Origin: Planctomycetes bacterium UBA7888
GTDB lineage: Bacteria > Planctomycetota > UBA1135
Length of the DNA: 38,447 nucleotides
Reading direction: 5' to 3'
Assembly: GCA_002500505.1 (NCBI GenBank)
Contig: DLRM01000017.1
Coordinates: 28,921 to 67,367 of the forward strand
This document shows positions 17,879 through 24,451 of the stretch, in pieces (the first letter of the stretch is position 1; each line of letters begins with the position of its first letter). Position numbers and translations under genes: made by a program. Under the pieces are notes generated by a model that saw only the letters and a list, made by a program, of their open reading frames with translations, was not told the origin of the DNA and made no database searches.

Positions 17879-17905
17879 AGTATAGCGACGCAGGGGCTCT
17901 GGCAA
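17879..17905 (-). promoter_or_regulatory. Probable sigma70-like promoter before the outer-membrane-type gene
   Basis: On the minus strand TTGCCA (17905-17900) is followed after 15 bases by TATACT (17884-17879), and the ATG lies nine bases further on. If real, transcription would start almost at the ATG, giving a nearly leaderless message; no Shine-Dalgarno sequence precedes that ATG. Confidence 0.4.
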
Positions 17906-17952
17906 CGCAATCTCCGACCACGAAAATTGCTAAATTCCCATAAATTTCAAGG

Positions 17953-18243
17953 CTAGACCCTAAATGGAGACTCTTGCGGTGAATCTGAACCAGATTCCTC
18001 GTGGACACCCTTAATGGCTCGTTTGGGATACCCCATCTCAGCAATGCCGAGAAGGCCCGTATCGTCATCCGATGGACACAATTCTTGGTCTTTCCTGGAA
18101 CAAAGACAATCGCCTAGCTCCTCCCCATCAGAGCTTACGCCACCGCAAGATCCCGAGAGGCGTTTTCCAGCAAAGACCACCCCAACCGCCATCCCGCCGA
18201 CGGCAAGGAGGAAAACACTAAAGCTCAATAGGAAGATGAGCAC
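17953..18243 (-). CDS. nqrM: Na+-NQR maturation factor NqrM
   Basis: A 96-residue protein with one N-terminal membrane helix (residues 2-25) followed by GKRLSGSCGG (Cys33) and a Cys-rich stretch (Cys46, Cys48, Cys56). That is the layout of NqrM (DUF539), needed to deliver iron to the cysteines of NqrD/NqrE during Na+-NQR assembly. It starts with GTG, 15 bases after the stop of the chalcone-isomerase-like gene. In many bacteria nqrM follows apbE directly; here it lies on the opposite strand about 1.5 kb beyond apbE. The tail after residue 60 is polar and longer than I expect for the family. Confidence 0.85.
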   Translation of the reverse strand: MLIFLLSFSVFLLAVGGMAVGVVFAGKRLSGSCGGVSSDGEELGDCLCSRKDQELCPSDDDTGLLGIAEMGYPKRAIKGVHEESGSDSPQESPFRV

Positions 18244-18258
18244 GGGCTTTCTCTGGGG

Positions 18259-18999
18259 TTATTTTTTACCTGAACTAGCCTTCGAGCGGAGGCGCGAGGT
18301 GGCCTCTTCAAACATCATGGCGATACCCGTCGGGAAATCTTCGCGGGCATCTTCTGCAACGGTGTCTTCTCCGATCGCAGTGTCAAACAACGCTGTACAG
18401 ACATGCTCAGAGCTCAGCTCTCCAAGGACTTTCCCTTCCAGCCGAACGATGAGTTCGCCCCCAGGGTGCCAGGCAAAAACAAGCTCGTGCCCATCTTCAA
18501 TTTCTTTCTTGAACCAGGACTTTAAGGTTTTCAAGCCTTCTTGAGCCGAAGAAGCTCGTGCCTCCGCGCCCTTTTTTCCTTTCTCATTTTTTGCCAAAGT
18601 CTTCAGGCGAGGCTCCAGCGAATCTTCAAAGGCTTCGGCAATGTCCTCGCCATCCACATCTCGAACAAACACCCAACGCATGGTCTTACTAAATTTTCCG
18701 TTCAAAAGAGCATCATAAAACTTATTGTCCTTCTTCATTTTTTTCACAGAAGTCTCTTTCCATTTCTCAAGAGCCTTGGCGGCGCCAACGGGCTCCACAT
18801 AAAGTCCAAGTGCGTACACTTTGACACGAAAAAATGTTTTGTCTCGAACACCTACTCCAAGCAAGGTCTGGGAGGTCTTTGAACCGGGCCAAGTTGCGAC
18901 TTGGGCAAACTCAAGCTCTGTTCTGGGTTCTATCTTGACGGCTGAAGCTTCTTGGGCCAAGAATGCGGGAAAGGCGGCTAGGGCAAGGGTTGTAATCAT
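18259..18999 (-). CDS. Chalcone-isomerase-like exported protein
   Basis: A 246-residue protein with signal peptide MITTLALAAFPAFLAQEASA. The mature part contains FFRVKVYALGLYVEP, the hallmark strand of the chalcone isomerase fold, and later LVFAWHPGGELIVRLEGKVLG. Bacterial members of this fold do not make flavonoids; some bind fatty acids or have unknown roles. I chose the ATG at 18999 because it starts the signal peptide; a start at 19044 would overlap the upstream dehydrogenase gene. Central residues 115-175 are Lys/Glu-rich. It lies between an MDR dehydrogenase and nqrM. Confidence 0.75.
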   Translation of the reverse strand: MITTLALAAFPAFLAQEASAVKIEPRTELEFAQVATWPGSKTSQTLLGVGVRDKTFFRVKVYALGLYVEPVGAAKALEKWKETSVKKMKKDNKFYDALLNGKFSKTMRWVFVRDVDGEDIAEAFEDSLEPRLKTLAKNEKGKKGAEARASSAQEGLKTLKSWFKKEIEDGHELVFAWHPGGELIVRLEGKVLGELSSEHVCTALFDTAIGEDTVAEDAREDFPTGIAMMFEEATSRLRSKASSGKK

Positions 19000-19036
19000 G
19001 GGTGGTTTCGGTAAAGGGTTGGGTTTGAGAGTAAGG

Positions 19037-20080
19037 TCAAGCAAGGTTGCTGTCGACTTCTAGTAAAATTTTCCCAAAGACGTCCCTACTCCCAAGGCAA
19101 TCATGCGCCTTTCGAATCTCATCGAGGGAGTACTGGCTATCTACGATGGGGCTCAGCAGACCGGACCAAACGAGTTCCGCTACTTGCTTCAAATCCGCAG
19201 GCGATCCCATCGTAGAGCCCAAAATAGAAAGCGATTTAAAAAAGATGGGGGCAAAATGGAGTTTCATTTCCGCACCGGATGTCACCCCACATGTCACCAA
19301 ACGACCACCCTTGGCAAGCAACCATATTCCTGCGGGAATCGTGTCCACTCCAACGTGGTCCACAATAATGTCCACCTTCGACCCTCCAGCCCATTCCTTG
19401 GCAATACTCGCCCAATCTTCCTTCTGATAGTTGCAGCCATGGTCTGCACCGTTTTGGAGTCCTTTTTGAACCTTTTCATCGGTCCCTGCCGTAATCATGA
19501 CTTCGGCTCCAAAGTGTTTTGCGATTTGGGTGGCGGCAACTGAAACACCCGAGCCCGCCGCATGAACAACCACCTTCTCCCCCTCACGAATTTGGCATCG
19601 CTCCACCAGCATGCGCCAAGCTGTCAAGTAGGTAAGAGGAAAGGCGGCAGCAATCGACAATGGAAACCCATCTGGAACCAAAAGTAGGTTTTCTGCCCGA
19701 ACAACGGCATAATCCGCATTGCCGCCATGGGTAGTTTCTCCGTAGATCCCAAAGCCGCCACAAAGGTGTTGATTGCCGGATTTGCAATGTGGGCATTTCC
19801 CGCAAAAAAAGCCAGGGTTTACACACACGCGGTCCCCGACTTCCCAAGCCTCAACCTGCTTTCCACAGGCGTCAATGATGCCACTAAAATCACAACCAGG
19901 AATCAGAGGTAAGGGGAATTTGTGACCGGGAACACCCCTCCTAACCCAGGTATCCAAATGGTTCAAAGCGGACCAAGCAACCTTGATTCGCACTTCACCG
20001 GGCTTCGGTTCAGGAACAGGCAAATCTTCAAGTTGAAGGGCATTCCCATCACCGTGCTCGTGAACGCGTATGGCTCTCAT
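19037..20080 (-). CDS. Zinc-binding MDR alcohol dehydrogenase / quinone oxidoreductase family protein
   Basis: A 347-residue medium-chain dehydrogenase. N-terminal GroES-like domain with VKVAWSALNHLDTWVR-type strands, a structural zinc lobe CGKCPHCKSGNQHLC (near residues 93-107), and a nucleotide-binding domain near 170-200 (VVVHAAGSGVSVAATQIA). The position that carries the catalytic zinc Cys in alcohol dehydrogenases reads NHLD, as in quinone-oxidoreductase-like members, so the catalytic zinc is probably absent although the structural one is kept. It would be a cytoplasmic NAD(P)H-dependent oxidoreductase of unknown substrate. It starts ten bases after the VWA gene ends, in the same direction. 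Confidence 0.88.
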   Translation of the reverse strand: MRAIRVHEHGDGNALQLEDLPVPEPKPGEVRIKVAWSALNHLDTWVRRGVPGHKFPLPLIPGCDFSGIIDACGKQVEAWEVGDRVCVNPGFFCGKCPHCKSGNQHLCGGFGIYGETTHGGNADYAVVRAENLLLVPDGFPLSIAAAFPLTYLTAWRMLVERCQIREGEKVVVHAAGSGVSVAATQIAKHFGAEVMITAGTDEKVQKGLQNGADHGCNYQKEDWASIAKEWAGGSKVDIIVDHVGVDTIPAGIWLLAKGGRLVTCGVTSGAEMKLHFAPIFFKSLSILGSTMGSPADLKQVAELVWSGLLSPIVDSQYSLDEIRKAHDCLGSRDVFGKILLEVDSNLA

Positions 20081-20089
20081 GCCAGCATT

Positions 20090-21439
20090 CTAATGGTGAA
20101 GCTGAATATCGCCTTGGTTCTCACGCGCAAGCTGCGAGAGGAAAGTTCGTTCGCTAGAACCTACCCCAATTCCAATGGCGCTAATGCGCACACGACGCCA
20201 CCGATTCAATCGGCGGATTCGGGAAAGGATTTGATTGGGGGTTCTCAACTCCCCCGCAGAGGGGGCTCCATCACTAAGCAAAATAATCTCTTCTACCCCT
20301 TCAAATTCAAGTGCCCTATCCAAGCCCCCAAACAAATTCGTGCCACCGGCAAACTGCCTCATTTTCAACCACAGCGCCGCAGACCGTAGTTCCTGTGTAA
20401 CCCGGGGAACCATGACAGAGGACAAAGAATGGACATTCGCTTCAAAAAAAGTGAGCGAAAAGAGAGCAGTATTAGGCAGGCGCGGAAGAATGTCGTTCAA
20501 TGCATTGACAGCAAACTCACCTCGAGTTTTCTTTGTTTGCTCCTGCATGGGTGTTGCCATAGACCCTGACGAATCAAGAACAAAAGCAACGCGATCCCCC
20601 AAAATAGGGATTCCTAAATAAGAAAGTGTCTCCGAATCTACTGCGCCCTCTCCAGTTTCTCTCCAAAAGGGTTTTCTTTCAGCTTTGTATCGCCGCATCC
20701 AATAAGTCCATGTTCGTGCATCCCGCCCAATCCTATATCCTGTAAGCTTTTGAAGAATCAATACAGCCTCGCCAGCAGCTCGCGAGTTTGGCTTCCTTTC
20801 TACGAGTTGAATGAGATATGGAATGTCCCCTTGACTTGGTCGCTTTGCCATGGTTGCAACCGCTTCAAGAAGCAAGGTGCCCTCAGCGGTTTTCAACCTT
20901 CTGGCAGCCTCCACACGAGCGAAAGGAGAACCCGCAGCGGATAGCCCCCTAAGGGCGGCAACGCGAACCATGTTTTCCTCTTTAGTATTGCGCAAAATAC
21001 CTAAGGCAAGATCCACTCCACCGGAACCCCCAAGCTGGGCCACTGCGTAAACTGCTTCCGCCCGAACAAAATCCGCTCGAGAACTCAGGTATTTTTCCAA
21101 CAAAGGGACGGCCTCAATAGAAGTGCGCCCTAAACATCGAACGTAGTCTGGGAGCCAAGAGGAACGAACATCGGATTTCAATACAGCAAGGGAGTCAAAA
21201 GGCAACGGGCCCTCTGCTTCGGCCAAGCGAGACCAAATCGCTTGGCGTTGCTCCGCAGGCACACTTCGGTCGCCAGCCTGCTCCAATAGCCTTTCCACAA
21301 CCGCAGCGCTCATCTCGCGAGAATCGCGCGAGGATTGTTGCGGAAGAGGGGCGACTGCGTAAGTCGCGAGGGAAAGGGTGACAACTAGCACGTTTTCTAT
21401 AGTTTCCCATCTCGCCACGGTGACGCCATAGAAAACCAC
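20090..21439 (-). CDS. HEAT-repeat and von Willebrand factor A domain protein
   Basis: A 449-residue protein. A hydrophobic segment at about 17-30 (VLVVTLSLATYAVAPL) looks like a signal peptide. Residues about 100-235 contain helical HEAT-like repeats (ADFVRAEAVYAVAQLGG; MVRVAALRGLSAAG). The VWA domain follows, with a complete metal-binding site: DSSGS at 289-293, the Thr in GGTNLF near 369, and the Asp in LSDGAPS near 393. Such proteins bind partners in the envelope. The start is uncertain: the frame opens with GTG at 21439, and other GTG codons at residues 8 and 17 are possible. Only 30 bases separate it from the divergent small gene. Confidence 0.8.
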   Translation of the reverse strand: MVFYGVTVARWETIENVLVVTLSLATYAVAPLPQQSSRDSREMSAAVVERLLEQAGDRSVPAEQRQAIWSRLAEAEGPLPFDSLAVLKSDVRSSWLPDYVRCLGRTSIEAVPLLEKYLSSRADFVRAEAVYAVAQLGGSGGVDLALGILRNTKEENMVRVAALRGLSAAGSPFARVEAARRLKTAEGTLLLEAVATMAKRPSQGDIPYLIQLVERKPNSRAAGEAVLILQKLTGYRIGRDARTWTYWMRRYKAERKPFWRETGEGAVDSETLSYLGIPILGDRVAFVLDSSGSMATPMQEQTKKTRGEFAVNALNDILPRLPNTALFSLTFFEANVHSLSSVMVPRVTQELRSAALWLKMRQFAGGTNLFGGLDRALEFEGVEEIILLSDGAPSAGELRTPNQILSRIRRLNRWRRVRISAIGIGVGSSERTFLSQLARENQGDIQLHH

Positions 21440-21469
21440 TTCGCAATCCCAACGAGGTTACAATCCAGC

Positions 21470-21811
21470 GTGGAAATTTCTGCCACTCTCGCACTGCTTG
21501 GCCTCGAAGAGGCTCTTGCAAAAAACTTGAAGGGGATCAAGATTCAAAGCTTGACGCTTGAAATGGACCATTGCCAAATCCTTTGCTCTGCCCCCATGGT
21601 AGGAGAAGTGTCCTTGCTGGCAGATTTGCAAGGCAACCCGGGAAGATTGGTCTTCTCCAAAATTGCAATTGAGGGCGGCGGCTTCGCCAAAGGTTTAATC
21701 CTCTCCAAAGTCCAATCCGCAATTACTGACTTGGATTTCAGGTATGGCCCCCTCCACATTTTTGGAGAAAGCGATGGCAACCGCCTTCAAGTCCATTGGG
21801 ATATCCCCTAA
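21470..21811 (+). CDS. Small protein of unknown function upstream of the sulfatase-like gene
   Basis: A 113-residue protein without signal peptide or membrane helix. The second half alternates strands and Gly-rich turns (GEVSLLADLQGNPGRLVF; LHIFGESDGNRLQVHW). I recognise no family. Support for it being real is its tight placement six bases before the sulfatase-like gene on the same strand, and a frame with no stops. The start is GTG at 21470 with only a distant GAGG, so the true start may differ. Confidence 0.5.
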   Translation: MEISATLALLGLEEALAKNLKGIKIQSLTLEMDHCQILCSAPMVGEVSLLADLQGNPGRLVFSKIAIEGGGFAKGLILSKVQSAITDLDFRYGPLHIFGESDGNRLQVHWDIP

Positions 21812-21817
21812 AGGCCT

Positions 21818-23215
21818 ATGTTAAGACGACTCCTTCACGCCCTAGCCTTAGGCGCCGTATTAGCTGGACTCGCTGGTGCAATCGAACTTTGCATTACCTG
21901 GATTCGGTATCCGCACCACCTTGACCCCGGTATTTGGACCGCCATTTTACCTTCCTACCTTTTTGCAGGAAGCATCCTGGGATGGTGCTCCTTTGTGGTT
22001 TCCCCTGCTCTGACTCGAAAGACCGATCGAAGCCATCACCCTGGCCTTCAACTTGCCATTCTAATTTTGATAGGTGGGGCTTGCGTTGTTCTTTCTCTGA
22101 ATACTTCCGGTGAGCCATCCGTTCGACTGGGAATCGCAGCGGTTTGTGCAATCCTTGCTCATCAAGCCCTTCGCCTCATTTTCCGAACTGCGCTTGGATG
22201 GTCCATTGCAACACTTTTCTCACCTCTAACTGCGTTTGTTGGTCTTATTATCCTCTTATTCTCTTCTTTGCTTGCTTGGCAATTGCCAACAATTCCCAGT
22301 CCACATGCCGGCCATCAAGGTGCTTACGATTCCTCGAATTCCGCTTCACCAACGAATCTTATTGTTCTAAACCTATCCGGAATCCAGCAAGACTTCCTCT
22401 CTTGTTATGGATATTTCCGCAACACCAGCCCTTGTATCGATCAACTTGCTCAAGAGGGGGTTCTGTTCCTGAATGAAACTCGAACTCCCATCAGCAAGGA
22501 TTCCAAACCTGCGACAACACTAATATCCAATACCGCAAAACTTCTTCGGGAATCCGGCTGGGAAACATCTGGAATCTCAATCGGGGATTCTCCTTTGAAC
22601 CTTGAGGAATCCCTCCATGGGTTTGCACAATTCACCGACCTCTCCCAAATAAGCCTACGACGCCGTCTCTTCATCCCCCAACTCCAAGCAAAACTTCTTT
22701 CCTGGAAAAATCCGGATAGAAATCGCCCACAAAATGCAATGGACCACGCAGTTTCATGGCTAAAGGCGCAATCGAACAAAGGGAAACCGTTCTTTCTTTC
22801 CATTCAACTTGGCTCGGCAGCACCGCCGCACAAACCTACAGCCTCAACTCAAGACCACTTTCTCCCAGAGGGAATTCTCGCTGAAGAGGCCTTTGGTAAT
22901 CCCCCAAACCCTGTAGCGGTCCGAGCCTTGCGGGATGCCGAAGTCTTGGAGATAGATTACGCCATATGTTTTCTTGTCGAGTCTTTATCCAAACTAGACT
23001 TTCTAGAAAATACGATTCTTGTCCTTTGCGCCAGCCCTTTGAATCCTAAGGCAAGGGCAATGCCATTGATTCTTCGTTGCCCTTCCGAATTTACGGCTGG
23101 CTCTAGGATCTCAGAGGCGACTTCTCTGGAAGGAGTCCTGACGAGTTTGGCTGGATGGCTTGGTGGGCAGTCTGAAGTGGGCAATAACGCCCTATCAAGC
23201 ATTAGGCGCTCATAA
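21818..23215 (+). CDS. Membrane-anchored sulfatase/phosphatase-superfamily protein, probably inactive
   Basis: A 465-residue protein with about four to five membrane helices in residues 5-155 and a soluble alkaline-phosphatase/sulfatase-fold domain after that. The fold is recognisable from SCYGYFRNTSPCIDQLAQEGVLF (195-217) and MPLILRCP near the end. The first metal Asp, expected eight residues before SCYGY, is Ser187, the nucleophile region reads TPISKDSKP, and the late TSDHGE metal loop is replaced by a shortened CASPLNPKA. It may therefore be a structural or binding protein rather than a hydrolase. It overlaps the convergent small membrane-protein gene by 14 bases. Confidence 0.75.
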   Translation: MLRRLLHALALGAVLAGLAGAIELCITWIRYPHHLDPGIWTAILPSYLFAGSILGWCSFVVSPALTRKTDRSHHPGLQLAILILIGGACVVLSLNTSGEPSVRLGIAAVCAILAHQALRLIFRTALGWSIATLFSPLTAFVGLIILLFSSLLAWQLPTIPSPHAGHQGAYDSSNSASPTNLIVLNLSGIQQDFLSCYGYFRNTSPCIDQLAQEGVLFLNETRTPISKDSKPATTLISNTAKLLRESGWETSGISIGDSPLNLEESLHGFAQFTDLSQISLRRRLFIPQLQAKLLSWKNPDRNRPQNAMDHAVSWLKAQSNKGKPFFLSIQLGSAAPPHKPTASTQDHFLPEGILAEEAFGNPPNPVAVRALRDAEVLEIDYAICFLVESLSKLDFLENTILVLCASPLNPKARAMPLILRCPSEFTAGSRISEATSLEGVLTSLAGWLGGQSEVGNNALSSIRRS

Positions 23216-23597
23216 GACCAAGAAGAGGGGCCAGGAGATTGGCTCCCGTAACCACGGCAAAATCAAAGGAATTCCACCTCCATTGAGGCCTCCTTCGGCG
23301 CATCCAGAACCGTAGGACAAAGCACTCCAACGTAGTGTTCCATGCCCAAACCAATAGAAGGGCGACAAGCCAACCCAGGAAACCGCCGCCGCCGAATCCT
23401 ATGGCACCTGAATGAAGAATAGCAGCAGCAAACCCAAAGGAAGCTCCATTTGCAATCGCAGTCAATGTCGTCGTGGTAGAAAAATTACGACCAAGAGTAA
23501 ACCAAATCGCCCACCATTCCACTAAGAGAACGGAAACAACGACCCACGAAGAAAGACTGCCCAAAAAAATTGCTGCGAGTGGACTCGGGTCACTCAT
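23202..23597 (-). CDS. Small membrane protein of unknown function
   Basis: A 131-residue protein with four hydrophobic segments (about 6-34, 43-66, 68-92 and 110-130) and a basic loop RFWMRRRRPQWRW between the third and fourth. It lies 14 bases after the SANT-repeat gene in the same direction and overlaps the convergent sulfatase-like gene by 14 bases. I recognise no family. Confidence 0.6.
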   Translation of the reverse strand: MSDPSPLAAIFLGSLSSWVVVSVLLVEWWAIWFTLGRNFSTTTTLTAIANGASFGFAAAILHSGAIGFGGGGFLGWLVALLLVWAWNTTLECFVLRFWMRRRRPQWRWNSFDFAVVTGANLLAPLLGLMSA

Positions 23598-23611
23598 TTC
23601 AGAGCCTGCTC

Positions 23612-24334
23612 CTATTCAGCTTGCTTCTCGTACCGGAGGCTTACATTCTCTCGTCCCATGGACTGGAGCCGCTCCTGAGATTTTTTGAGTTTCAAGTCGT
23701 GGGCTTTGGAGACCACGCTCTTTACAGACCGATTCAAGTTCTGTGCAATCTCGAGATTGGGAGTCGTCGGGTAAAGGTTCCGAAGAAGTTCGATTTCCTT
23801 CTCGCTCCATCGAGGCATTCTGGTAGTTCCGTTTCCACCTCCACGACGCCGATACCCCTTATCTTTGGCAAGGCAAAGCTCAGTAGCTTTTTCAACAATG
23901 TCACTTTCGGGGCGGCCGAGGATTAGAACCAAATCTTGGTTGGCACGAGTTCCATAGAGGCGCTTAAGGACTTGGATGTCCTCAGATACCCAAGGGCCGC
24001 TTGTAGCAAGGCCCTGAAGCTCCTCGACCTTTCTGTGAATCTCAGTGGCCGAACGCCGCAAAATCAACGAAACCGTTTCCAGACTGGCAACGCCAATGTA
24101 ATTTTTTAGGGCTTGAACTTCGCGGGCAGACCAAGGACCAGTCTTTGCTTCACCCGAAAAAACGCGCTTTGCCATGCGACGCACACTCTCAACTGAACGG
24201 TTCAACTCGCGCGCAAGGAGGGCGTCAGTTTTTAATCCAAATGAACGCTTGAGGCGTTCAATCTCCGATTGAGACCATGGACCCTTTCGGCGACCATTGC
24301 CCTGTTGTGGAGGGATACTATTCTGAGTTGACAT
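23612..24334 (-). CDS. Protein with four tandem SANT/Myb-like helix-turn-helix repeats
   Basis: A 240-residue basic protein built from four similar units at about 18-57, 66-106, 113-155 and 174-215. Each opens with a Gly-Pro-Trp or Pro-Arg-Trp, then an acidic residue and a Leu-Lys/Arg helix (GPWSQSEIERLKRSFG; GPWSAREVQALKNYIG; GPWVSEDIQVLKRLYG; PRWSEKEIELLRNLYP), and closes with a Leu/Arg-rich second half (LARELNRSVESVRRMAKR). This is the SANT/Myb pattern, known to bind DNA. There is no other domain. A Gly/Arg linker (RRRGGGNGTTR) separates repeats 3 and 4. Likely a DNA-binding regulator or chromosome protein; the target is unknown. A run of ten C lies four bases before the start codon. Confidence 0.75.
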   Translation of the reverse strand: MSTQNSIPPQQGNGRRKGPWSQSEIERLKRSFGLKTDALLARELNRSVESVRRMAKRVFSGEAKTGPWSAREVQALKNYIGVASLETVSLILRRSATEIHRKVEELQGLATSGPWVSEDIQVLKRLYGTRANQDLVLILGRPESDIVEKATELCLAKDKGYRRRGGGNGTTRMPRWSEKEIELLRNLYPTTPNLEIAQNLNRSVKSVVSKAHDLKLKKSQERLQSMGRENVSLRYEKQAE

Positions 24335-24338
24335 TCCA

Positions 24339-24348
24339 GGGGGGGGGG
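24339..24348. repeat. Homopolymer of ten G (C on the coding strand) before the SANT-repeat gene
   Basis: Ten consecutive G on the plus strand. Read on the coding strand it is C10 followed by TGGA and then the ATG, occupying the place where a ribosome binding site would be. The reading frame is open through it back to a TAG but contains no earlier start codon, so length changes would alter the 5' leader rather than the protein. Confidence 0.85.
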
Positions 24349-24451
24349 ATCGAAGTAAAGCGAGGCGGGTTCCCTAGGGGGGATGTAGGGGAATCCCCCA
24401 CGCTTCCAGTATGCCGCTTCTAAGCGGTCTCATCAAAAAAATCCGGAGGTT
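24349..24451. other. Intergenic region between ptsI and the SANT-repeat gene
   Basis: About 100 bases with G-rich blocks (GGGGGG near 24377 and GGGGAATCCCCC near 24387) and a small hairpin CCGCTTCTAAGCGG (24413-24426). No convincing terminator for ptsI, although seven A on the plus strand (T on the coding strand) lie 10-16 bases beyond its stop codon. I could not assign a promoter. Confidence 0.3.
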
